Below, piece by piece: positions 44,011 through 50,598 of a stretch of 64,000 nt of DNA. The position numbers were made by a program, and so were the translations under genes. The stretch is from Ruminococcus flavefaciens ATCC 19208 (GTDB lineage Bacteria; Bacillota; Clostridia; Oscillospirales; Ruminococcaceae): assembly GCF_000518765.1 (NCBI RefSeq), contig NZ_KI912490.1, positions 1-64,000 of the forward strand, read 5' to 3'. The notes beneath the pieces were generated by a model. The model made no database searches, was not told the DNA's origin, and saw nothing but the letters and a program-made list of their open reading frames with translations. Position 1 is the stretch's first letter. The number at the start of each line of letters is the position of its first letter.

Positions 44011-44026
44011 AAGGTGTTCACACCTT
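44011..44026 (+). promoter_or_regulatory. 5'-end mRNA hairpin, copy 1
   Basis: AAGGTG-TTCA-CACCTT, positioned at the very 5' end predicted for the transcript. The paralogous gene downstream has AAGGT-TT-ACCTT at the same place, so pairing is kept while length changes. It is likely an mRNA 5' stabiliser or regulator site. Confidence 0.6.
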
Positions 44027-44053
44027 AAATATTTAACAAAGGAAGTAATACAA

Positions 44054-44533
44054 ATGAAGAAAATCGTCAAAAAAATCTCAGCATTCGCAATGGCATTCAC
44101 TATTCTCGGCACAGGTACATTCATTACAAAAGCATTCTCACCTGACTCTGACACAACCTTAGTTGCAATGGCAGCAGATATTAACTGGGACGTCTGGAAT
44201 TACACTATGCCTGACTCTGATGACTGTATAGGCTATGGAAGCAGAGGCGATAAAGTAAAGTGGATACAGGCTGCATTAAACTATATTTCTGAATTTAACT
44301 GGTACTTGGGAGAGCCTTTGAAGGTTGACGGCATATACGGTTCAAAGACTAAACAGCGAGTTAAGGACCTTCAGAACTATGTAAACGATGTATATAAAAA
44401 ATATAAAAAAGAAGGAAGAATAAAACTTTTAGAAGAAGCAGGAATAGAACTTTTAGCAGTTGACGGAATATTTGGTCCCAAGACTTTTCATGCAGCAGGT
44501 TTATGTTTAGATGGCTGTGATGATTGTCACTGA
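44054..44533 (+). CDS. Small secreted peptidoglycan-binding-like protein
   Basis: A 159-residue protein with signal peptide (about 1-41, ending near VAMAA) and a PG_binding_1-type repeat: GYGSRGDKVKWIQAALNYI then LKVDGIYGSKTKQRVKDLQ, and a second partial copy LLAVDGIFGPKTFHAAGLC. The C terminus is Cys-rich (CLDGCDDCH). There is no catalytic domain. The signal peptide is nearly identical to that of the gene at 44760, although the mature parts are unrelated. A GGAAG site lies before the ATG. Confidence 0.82.
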   Translation: MKKIVKKISAFAMAFTILGTGTFITKAFSPDSDTTLVAMAADINWDVWNYTMPDSDDCIGYGSRGDKVKWIQAALNYISEFNWYLGEPLKVDGIYGSKTKQRVKDLQNYVNDVYKKYKKEGRIKLLEEAGIELLAVDGIFGPKTFHAAGLCLDGCDDCH

Positions 44534-44557
44534 TCTTCCGATACATATCTATAAAAG

Positions 44558-44589
44558 AAAGCTCTCCATAACGGGGAGCTTTTCTATTT
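44558..44589 (+). terminator. Terminator after the first small secreted protein
   Basis: Stem AAGCTCTCC/GGGGAGCTT with one mismatch, followed by TTCTATTTT. Confidence 0.75.
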
Positions 44590-44685
44590 TCCGTTTTTAC
44601 AGTCTGATGGACTTCCCCACCGAGTATACACTGCTTTCTTAATCAATACTTATATTACATTTATTGCTGTTTTAAGTTACAAATA

Positions 44686-44714
44686 TTGACATTCATAATA
44701 ATATAGTATATAAT
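44686..44714 (+). promoter_or_regulatory. Perfect consensus promoter, second small secreted protein
   Basis: TTGACA (44686-44691), a 17-base spacer and TATAAT (44709-44714). The surrounding sequence from about 44655 to the coding start closely follows that upstream of the first paralogue. Confidence 0.85.
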
Positions 44715-44720
44715 TAAAAT

Positions 44721-44732
44721 AAGGTTTACCTT
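44721..44732 (+). promoter_or_regulatory. 5'-end mRNA hairpin, copy 2
   Basis: AAGGT-TT-ACCTT at the predicted transcript start, the counterpart of the longer hairpin at 44011-44026. It is followed by the same TAAATATTTAA(C/T)AAAGGAAG leader. Confidence 0.6.
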
Positions 44733-44759
44733 AAATATTTAATAAAGGAAGTAATACAA

Positions 44760-45017
44760 ATGAAGAAAATCGTCAAAAAAATCTCAGCAATTGCAATGGC
44801 ATTCACTATTCTCGGCACAGGTACAGCTATAACAAAATACGTATCACCAAAGTCAGACAATACACTCATAGCACACGCTGAATGCAGAAACTGTCACAAT
44901 ATATTAACCTGTTGGTTTACTTACACTACAAAAACCGGTTCAGGTAATTCATATTTATACACAGTACACTGCGGTTCTTGCAGAAGAGCTCTTTATTCTT
45001 ATTGGTGGTTCAGCTAA
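44760..45017 (+). CDS. Small secreted Cys-rich protein with shared signal peptide
   Basis: An 85-residue protein, signal peptide about 1-40 (ending near IAHAE), mature part about 45 residues: CRNCHNILTC, then a Tyr/Thr/Gly stretch, then HCGSCRRALYSYWWF. The two CxxC pairs suggest a zinc ribbon or disulphide-knot fold. Apart from its leader it is unrelated to the preceding protein. The function is unknown; a short secreted Cys-rich product with its own consensus promoter could be a signal, bacteriocin-like or envelope protein, but nothing here proves that. Confidence 0.7.
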   Translation: MKKIVKKISAIAMAFTILGTGTAITKYVSPKSDNTLIAHAECRNCHNILTCWFTYTTKTGSGNSYLYTVHCGSCRRALYSYWWFS

Positions 45018-45025
45018 TAACACTT

Positions 45026-45055
45026 AAACCTTTCCCTGAACGGAAAGGTTTTTTT
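45026..45055 (+). terminator. Terminator after the second small secreted protein
   Basis: Perfect stem AAACCTTTCC/GGAAAGGTTT with loop CTGAAC, followed by a run of T. Confidence 0.92.
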
Positions 45056-45057
45056 GC

Positions 45058-45250
45058 AGCGTGACGCCGCCCCTACAGCGCAGAGCCTGCGCCCCCTTGC
45101 TCGTCCGCATATCATCAAAAGGGCAGTCGCTTCTCGACGCGGGAAGTATTATCGGGATTAACGGGCGAGCGAAACTCGCCCCTACACATGGTATCTTGTT
45201 ATTTACATCGTAAGGGATATACGGGAGCCCGAGGGCGACTCCCCTACAAT
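45058..45250. repeat. Mosaic of dispersed palindromes upstream of pta
   Basis: In order: GCGCAGAGCCTGCGC hairpin start (around 45079); GGGCGAG-CGAAA-CTCGCCC (45163-45181) with CCTACA; the tag GTATCTTGTTATTTACATCG (about 45191-45210); and a GGGAG..CTCCC element (45222-45246) with CCTACA. Short CTACTAATC-type repeats follow to 45290. No gene is seen in 45056-45366 apart from the pta promoter. Confidence 0.75.
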
Positions 45251-45299
45251 CTACTTTCTACTCTCTACTAATCATTAACAACTAACCTCTAATAACTGA

Positions 45300-45328
45300 T
45301 TGACTTTACGGGGCAACTGTGATATAAT
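45300..45328 (+). promoter_or_regulatory. Promoter of pta
   Basis: TTGACT (45300-45305), a 17-base spacer and TATAAT (45323-45328), about 38 bases before the pta start. Confidence 0.8.
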
Positions 45329-45366
45329 AGTAAGGTAAAATTTAAATCCAATGGAGGTATCCTAAA

Positions 45367-46383
45367 ATGGGAATGTTTGACAAGCTTATAGCAAACCTTA
45401 AATCCAGCAAGAAAACTATTGTCTTCACTGAGGGAAGCGATCCGCGTATCCTCTCAGCAGCTGACAGACTTATCAAGGAAAACCTTATGGGCGTTATCCT
45501 CTGCGGCAACGCTCAGGAAGTAAAGGCTGCTGCTAAGAACGGCGGCTTCAATATCGACGGTGCAGAGATAGTTGACCCTGCTACATATCCTGAAATGGAC
45601 GCTCTCGTTGCTCAGATGTTCGAGCTCAGAAAGGGCAAGATGACAGAGGACGAGTGCCGCGCAGCTCTGGCTAAGTCCAACTACTTCGGTACTATGCTCG
45701 TTAAGGCCGGAAAGGCAGACGCTCTCCTCGGCGGTGCTACATATTCTACAGCTGATACAGTTAGACCTGCTCTCCAGATCATCAAGACAAAGAAGGGTTC
45801 TAACCTGGTAAGCTCTTCATTCATTCTCTTCCGTGAAAAGGACGGCAAGGAAGAAAAGATAGCTATGGGCGACTGCGCTATCAACCTCAGCTATGAGGAC
45901 ACAGTTGACAAGGAAGGCAATGTAGTTCTCACAGGTGCAAGAAAGCTTGCTGAGGTAGCTGTTGAGACTGCAAAGACAGCTGATTTCTTCGGCATTGATC
46001 CTAAGGTTGCTGTTCTCAGCTTCTCTACATACGGCTCAGGCAAGGGCGGCACAGTTCAGCTCAGCCACGATGCTGTTATCGAAGCAAGAAAGATAAACCC
46101 TGACCTCGTTATCGACGGTGAGTTCCAGTTCGACGCTGCTGTTTCAGCAGAGGTCGCTAAGACAAAGTGCCCTGACTCAAAGGTTGCAGGACAGGCTAAT
46201 ACTTTCATCTTCCCACTTATCGAGGCTGGTAACATCGGTTACAAGATAGCTCAGAGACTCGGCGGCTATGAGGCTTACGGTCCTATCCTTCAGGGACTTA
46301 ACGCTCCTATCAACGACCTTTCAAGAGGCTGCAACGCTGACGAAGTTTACAAAATGGCTATCATCACAGCTGGTATGGCTTAA
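45367..46383 (+). CDS. pta: Phosphate acetyltransferase
   Basis: It interconverts acetyl-CoA and acetyl phosphate, the first step to acetate and ATP. The 338-residue protein is the short, single-domain form. It starts MGMFDKLIANLKSSKKTIVF and has ADALLGGATYSTADTVRPAL near 117, FSTYGSGKGG near 218 and PINDLSRGCNADEVYKMAII at the C terminus, all typical. A GGAGG site and strong promoter precede it. Codon choice is markedly biased to a preferred set, as in highly expressed genes. No ackA is adjacent. Confidence 0.96.
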   Translation: MGMFDKLIANLKSSKKTIVFTEGSDPRILSAADRLIKENLMGVILCGNAQEVKAAAKNGGFNIDGAEIVDPATYPEMDALVAQMFELRKGKMTEDECRAALAKSNYFGTMLVKAGKADALLGGATYSTADTVRPALQIIKTKKGSNLVSSSFILFREKDGKEEKIAMGDCAINLSYEDTVDKEGNVVLTGARKLAEVAVETAKTADFFGIDPKVAVLSFSTYGSGKGGTVQLSHDAVIEARKINPDLVIDGEFQFDAAVSAEVAKTKCPDSKVAGQANTFIFPLIEAGNIGYKIAQRLGGYEAYGPILQGLNAPINDLSRGCNADEVYKMAIITAGMA

Positions 46384-46679
46384 GCGCAGAGCCTGCGCCC
46401 CCTATCTCCGCGTAATTATTCTTATGCACGTATAATTATAGCCGCGAGGGATAATAAACCGCGCTATACTCTCATCGCGTGAGCGCAGAGCCTGCGCCCC
46501 CTTTCTCCGCGTAATTATTCTTATGCACGTATAATTATAGCCGCGAGGGATAATAAACCGCGCTATACTCTCATCGCGTGAGTGCGTGACGCTGCACCCT
46601 TGCTCCGCGATATAGTCAATACGTATGGCTGATTATATCCGCGAGTGACAATAAACGAAAGATGTATATCATCGCGTGA
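46384..46679. repeat. Three tandem 99-base repeats after pta
   Basis: Units start at 46384, 46483 and 46582. The first two are nearly identical; the third is diverged. Each opens with a GCGCAG-AGC-CTGCGC hairpin and carries CTCCGCG, then ATAATTATA-like AT-rich sequence, CCGCGAGGG, AATAAAC and a closing ATCGCGTGA. A fourth copy lies alone at 52991-53088. No open frame spans the array. Confidence 0.9.
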
Positions 46680-46726
46680 ACTCTAAATGCGAAACATTGA
46701 TCATTAATGCGTAATTATAAAAAATC

Positions 46727-46755
46727 GGGACTGCGTTTTTTGCAGTCCCTTTTTG
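46727..46755. terminator. Bidirectional terminator cassette, copy 1
   Basis: Stem GGGACTGC/GCAGTCCC followed by TTTTTG on the plus strand and by GATTTTTT on the minus strand. The whole unit, including the preceding GCGTAATTATA, recurs at about 49090-49135. A half copy (GCAGTCCCATTTTTGTTT) abuts the anti-sigma stop near 46842-46860. It can serve the leftward anti-sigma transcript. Confidence 0.8.
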
Positions 46756-46772
46756 TTTTATTTCGTAGGAAT

Positions 46773-46826
46773 GGTATTTGTTGTTTGCATCGTAAGGCGC
46801 GGGACGCCGAGGGCGGCGTCCCCTAC
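46773..46826. repeat. Dispersed palindrome, GGGACGCC variant, with tag
   Basis: The tag GGTATTTGTTGTTTGCATCG precedes GGGACGCC-GAGGGC-GGCGTCCC (46801-46822) and CCTACA. Confidence 0.8.
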
Positions 46827-46860
46827 AAGCTAACGGCTTATGTTGCAGTCCCATTTTTGT

Positions 46861-48348
46861 TTATTGATCGCTTTCGCTTTCATCGACAGGCTTTTCCGTA
46901 ACATCACTTATGCGCCAGCCGTTTTCGGTGTTCACGATAGTAAATGTGGTCTCAAGAGTAAAATCTTGTGACTCGATTTGATGCGTATGTCTTATAGCTG
47001 CAATTATATTGCCATTCTCGTCAAACTCACTATTTAAATCGTATCCTTCCCATTTTAATGTTTCTACACCGATATCGTGGATACCTTTTTCGATATAGTA
47101 TCCATTATCCGTGGTGCACACGAATGTATGCTTTTTAGTATCTTCATCAATATCAGAACACATTTCAAGTACTTTATGTCCCAATTCATTATCCAGTATT
47201 TCTAAACAGCGCTTTTCGATATCAGCCCATGTAGGATATCTCGGGTCGGTAACACGATAGAACTCTAACTGATACTCATACTGACCGTCCTCTGTTTTCA
47301 TTGTCTTTGTAATGGTATCAGACTTGTCAACTTCAAGGTCTCCTGCGTGAAGTGCACACATAAACTCCCTGTAAGAGTCTATAAGGTTCTTTGCTATAGC
47401 GTCAGCGTTGGCGTCTTGACTGCCCTCAGAAGACTGTTCATAATTCTTTTCTTCAGCCTTGCTTATTCGCCAACCGTTTTCGGTATTCACGATAGTAAAC
47501 TTTGTTTCATAAACATGATCAGGGTCAACATCTAAATCAATATGCCTTCTGGTCGTGATTATATTTCCGTTCTCGTCGAATTCGCCCTTTACATCGTCAT
47601 CTAACCATTTGTACAGCCTGTCACTGGTATCGCAAGTCTCTGTATTAACGTAGTATCCGTCAGCTGTAGTATATATCAGAGTCGCATAGTCAATATCCTC
47701 TTCCTTTGCACAGGAACAGTTATCAATAACGATCTTTCCAAGCTCTGCATCGCATACCTCATAGCAGCGTTTTTCAAGGTCTTCCCATGTTGGATATCTC
47801 TTATCGGTAACACGATAGAAGTCCCTCGTCATCTCATCGCCGCCGTAAGAAGTTATTGTCTTGGTAACAACAGATGACTTATCGACTTCAAGTGTTCTTC
47901 CGTGAATGTCATACAAGCAGGCAAGCCAATCGTCGGTAAGCAACTTAGCGATAGCGTTTGCATCAGTTACGTCCTCATCACTGCTCAGATTGATAGTATC
48001 TTCGGAATCTGTGGTAACTTCTGTCGCTGTCTCGATAATACTGCTTTCTACCTCTGCTGCAGGAGTCTGACCGTTACGGCTGATAAATGCCATACTTCCG
48101 CCTATTCCTGCTACAAGAAGCACAGCCGCAGCTGCAATGCTCGCTCCCTTGTACCACTTAGGTCTGCGGTATTTCTCAACTCCCGATACCTCAGCAGCGT
48201 TATTCTCATGCATTTCATTTATATTGTACTTTCTTTTACTCATGGCGTATAACCTCTCTCTCTTTTCGTCTTTGAGGACGGGATACTCCTTAGAGAGCCT
48301 GTCTGCCGTATTGTTGTCAATATCATTGAATAGATCATCAAATCTCAT
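46861..48348 (-). CDS. Anti-sigma factor-like membrane protein with duplicated ectodomain
   Basis: A 495-residue single-pass protein. Residues 1-62 are cytoplasmic and would hold the sigma-binding part; a helix spans about 66-90 (GASIAAAAVLLVAGIGG). Outside are two copies of one domain (about 130-305 and 325-485), each with LEVDKS..TKT, FYRVTD.RYPTW..(L/I)EKRC, GEFDENGNII-like and TFTIVNTENGWRIS motifs. Its start overlaps the sigma factor stop (ATGA). Pairing with the sigma gene is the basis for the anti-sigma call; no zinc-binding anti-sigma motif is obvious. The ectodomain ligand is unknown. Confidence 0.78.
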   Translation of the reverse strand: MRFDDLFNDIDNNTADRLSKEYPVLKDEKRERLYAMSKRKYNINEMHENNAAEVSGVEKYRRPKWYKGASIAAAAVLLVAGIGGSMAFISRNGQTPAAEVESSIIETATEVTTDSEDTINLSSDEDVTDANAIAKLLTDDWLACLYDIHGRTLEVDKSSVVTKTITSYGGDEMTRDFYRVTDKRYPTWEDLEKRCYEVCDAELGKIVIDNCSCAKEEDIDYATLIYTTADGYYVNTETCDTSDRLYKWLDDDVKGEFDENGNIITTRRHIDLDVDPDHVYETKFTIVNTENGWRISKAEEKNYEQSSEGSQDANADAIAKNLIDSYREFMCALHAGDLEVDKSDTITKTMKTEDGQYEYQLEFYRVTDPRYPTWADIEKRCLEILDNELGHKVLEMCSDIDEDTKKHTFVCTTDNGYYIEKGIHDIGVETLKWEGYDLNSEFDENGNIIAAIRHTHQIESQDFTLETTFTIVNTENGWRISDVTEKPVDESESDQ

Positions 48349-48923
48349 TTATATCCCTCCTCCGAGATACCTGCTTCACTCAGCAGCTCCATAAGCTTCT
48401 TTCTTCCTCTGCTAAGCCTTTTCTGTACAGCAGTATCGCTCAGTCCCACAAGTGAAGCTATTTGTTTTGTTTTCATACCGTAGTAATAGAAGTAAATGAT
48501 GATAGTCGCATCGGGTTCGCCCAAGCTTTTCACACAGTCAAATACAGTCTCACGAAGTACTGTTTGTTCCGCCGCTTCTTCAACTCCCGCATCAGATGAA
48601 AGCTCGCCGAAGCTGTCGGAGTCTATAGATACAGTAGTATCACTTTTCACAGACAGCCGTCTGAAATAGCTTATGGCAGTACGCTTTGCTATTGTGCCGA
48701 TTACGCCTTTAAGCTCTCCGTCCGCCCCTGTATGGCTGTCAAGATAGCGGAATACCGCAGCAAATGTATCACTGAGACATTCATCTGTATCCTCACTTGT
48801 GCCGCAGCCTTTAAGCTTATTTGCGCAGATAGCATACACATATCCGCAGTATTCATCAAACAAAGCCCGTCTGCCCTCTTCGGGAGACTGCTCCATTATG
48901 CGATGCAGCTCTTTGTCTGTCAT
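48345..48923 (-). CDS. ECF-type RNA polymerase sigma factor
   Basis: A 192-residue sigma-70 family protein. Region 2 lies in about 20-90 (LFDEYCGYVYAICANKL, DECLSDTFAAVFRYL) and region 4 in about 130-185, with helix-turn-helix KTKQIASLVGLSDTAVQKRL. I choose the second of two adjacent ATGs (48921-48923), which lies 7 bases after AGGGG; longer frames to 48986 lack a good site. It is co-translated with the membrane protein downstream, forming a sigma/anti-sigma pair. Confidence 0.88.
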   Translation of the reverse strand: MTDKELHRIMEQSPEEGRRALFDEYCGYVYAICANKLKGCGTSEDTDECLSDTFAAVFRYLDSHTGADGELKGVIGTIAKRTAISYFRRLSVKSDTTVSIDSDSFGELSSDAGVEEAAEQTVLRETVFDCVKSLGEPDATIIIYFYYYGMKTKQIASLVGLSDTAVQKRLSRGRKKLMELLSEAGISEEGYK

Positions 48924-48989
48924 CATTTCACCCCTTTGAATGCATTCACCTATTACACTCGCTTTGACCTGTTGTTTTCTGACCATTTT

Positions 48990-49300
48990 TTTAGCCGTTA
49001 GCCTTTAGCCCTTAGCTTGTAGGGGCTGGCGTCCTCGACAGCCCGCGTGGTTAGTGCATAGTGATTAGTATGTTGAGAGTGTATTGAACGTAATTATATA
49101 AAAATCGGGACTGCTTATTTTGCAGTCCCTTTTTGTTATTCATTTATATTCGGGGCATACGGGCGAACACTGTTCGCCCCTACACATCGTATCTTGTTAT
49201 TTATGGCGTAAGGCGCGGACTGCCAAAGGCAGCCCCTACAGTAGTTCATGTTATTTGCATCGTAAGGCACGGGCGAGCGGAACTCGCCCCTACTCTCTTA
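48990..49300. repeat. Repeat-filled gap between sigma factor and AlbA_2 gene
   Basis: No gene is seen. Contents in order: TTAGCC-type heptamers (48992-49015); a reversed GGGCTGTCGAGGACGCC palindrome (49022-49045); TTAGTG-type repeats; the bidirectional terminator cassette (49090-49135); GGGCGAACA-C-TGTTCGCCC (49161-49179); tag GTATCTTGTTATTTATGGCG; GGACTGCC-AAA-GGCAGCCC (49217-49235); and GGGCGAG-CGGAA-CTCGCCC (49271-49289) with CCTACT, then CTTAGCT repeats up to the AlbA_2 stop. Confidence 0.8.
49107..49135. terminator. Bidirectional terminator cassette, copy 2
   Basis: Stem GGGACTGC/GCAGTCCC with T runs on both strands, same flanking CGTAATTATA as the copy at 46727. It could end leftward transcripts from the AlbA_2 gene. 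Confidence 0.75.
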
Positions 49301-49311
49301 TCTCTTAGCTC

Positions 49312-49770
49312 TTAGCTCTTAGAGCTATGGGTGAGCATTTTTGCTACTTCCTCGACTGAGCATTTATAGTCGCCGTCGCCGCTTCGCTTATATGTGCCTG
49401 TGTAGATACTTCCGCCGATATATATTGGCTCCTCGCCCTTTTTTATACGCGGCACGTTTATAACGATTATATGCCTGCCCTCGGTCTCGACTATCCTCAC
49501 ATCTCTCTCCGTAAGGATATTCCTGCTGACTTTTCTCTTATCGTTGATTATCTCCCAGAAGTCGCTGATGAGCCACTCAGGGTCAGGCAGGTCTATGGGG
49601 TGCAGGGACTTGTCCTCACGCTCTTCTACTCCCAGAAGGATTATACCGCCAAGAGTATTCGCAAAGGCAGAATAGGTCTCCCACAGACTCATTGGCAGTC
49701 CGCCGATAGCTTTTTTGGCTTCGATACGGTTATTTTCCTTGTATTTCTCTATTTTCGTGAGGTCTATCAA
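49312..49770 (-). CDS. AlbA_2 (Schlafen-type) domain protein, probably 3'-truncated
   Basis: A 152-residue protein matching only the N-terminal AlbA_2 domain of the larger 'putative DNA-binding domain' proteins: RIEAKKAIGGLPMSLWET, SAFANTLGGIILLGVEE, and IYIGGSIYTGTYKRSG. Family members usually continue for 250 or more residues into an ATP-binding-like region and a winged helix. Here the frame stops eight residues after VEEVAKML, exactly where CTTAGCT repeats begin. The original 3' part was therefore probably lost by a repeat-associated rearrangement. It may be a stand-alone domain or a pseudogene. Confidence 0.72.
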   Translation of the reverse strand: MIDLTKIEKYKENNRIEAKKAIGGLPMSLWETYSAFANTLGGIILLGVEEREDKSLHPIDLPDPEWLISDFWEIINDKRKVSRNILTERDVRIVETEGRHIIVINVPRIKKGEEPIYIGGSIYTGTYKRSGDGDYKCSVEEVAKMLTHSSKS

Positions 49771-49852
49771 GTCATCACCCCCTTTTTAATAGTTATCATT
49801 GAACAAAACATTACTATATAGCAGCGCGTTTATGTTGTTTTTATCGTTAATT

Positions 49853-49900
49853 GACGGGCTGTCGAGGACGCCAGCCCCTACAGCGCAAAGCCTGCGCCTA
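49853..49900. repeat. Dispersed palindrome, GGGCTGTC variant
   Basis: GGGCTGTCGAGG..CCAGCCC (49856-49877) followed by CCTACA and then GCGCAAAGCCTGCGCC, the opening hairpin of the 99-base unit. The same GGGCTGTC stem appears inverted at 49022-49045. Confidence 0.7.
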
Positions 49901-49926
49901 TATAATTATGAATTAAATCCGCCGCG

Positions 49927-50577
49927 TCAGGCTGTATTCATAACGAAATGGTTCTTGTGATAGTCTATCAAGCCGTCGTCCTTCATACGGCTAAGCTCCT
50001 TCGACAGTGCTGTGCGCTCCAGATTGAGGTAATCCGCCATTTGCTGACGATCGAACGGAATATCGAACTCATTCTTTCCCGTCTGAAGTGAAACAGTGCT
50101 CAGGTAGGACATTATCCGTCCACGTGCACTCTTTGACGCTGTGTGGCAGCTTCGCTCCGACAGCCTGAGAGCTTTTTCAAGGCTGACTCTCAGCAGATTA
50201 TCTTTCAGCTTTACTGCCCAGCTTTCATTTCTTCCCGTAAGCCTGCTCATGTCAAGCAGCAATATACTGCAATCCTCGTTTGCACAGTAATCCGCCATAA
50301 GCGGTTCATCGGCAAGAAAAGCGTATTCCTCCGAAAATACCTGTCCTTTCTCTATGATGCCGAGGCACATACGATTCCCCCATATATCGCAGCTCTCAGC
50401 CGCAACGCTGCCGTCAGCCACTATGCAAAGGTAATCAGTCATCTTTCCTGCGCTGAGAATATTCGCTCCCTTACTGTAGCTCCTTACCCTGAGCTGCATT
50501 TCTGTAAGAGCCGTTTCCAGCTCTTCTCTTGAAAAGTTCACGAACATTGCAGTTTTCAGCAATAACTCAGTGTTCAT
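49927..50577 (-). CDS. Crp/Fnr-family transcription regulator
   Basis: A 216-residue regulator. A cyclic-nucleotide-binding-like beta roll (about 15-120) is followed by a dimerisation helix and a C-terminal winged helix with recognition helix in DRQQMADYLNLERTALSKEL. No Cys cluster for an iron-sulphur centre is seen (Cys residues are scattered), so it is unlike classical Fnr. The effector is unknown. It starts 21 bases after ligA and is probably co-transcribed with it. Confidence 0.88.
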   Translation of the reverse strand: MNTELLLKTAMFVNFSREELETALTEMQLRVRSYSKGANILSAGKMTDYLCIVADGSVAAESCDIWGNRMCLGIIEKGQVFSEEYAFLADEPLMADYCANEDCSILLLDMSRLTGRNESWAVKLKDNLLRVSLEKALRLSERSCHTASKSARGRIMSYLSTVSLQTGKNEFDIPFDRQQMADYLNLERTALSKELSRMKDDGLIDYHKNHFVMNTA

Positions 50578-50598
50578 ATCTCCTCCGAAAATAATACG

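Noticed and set aside
46384..46679. Possible CRISPR-like array after pta
   Set aside because: There are only three 99-base units, head to tail, with no unique spacers and no cas genes.
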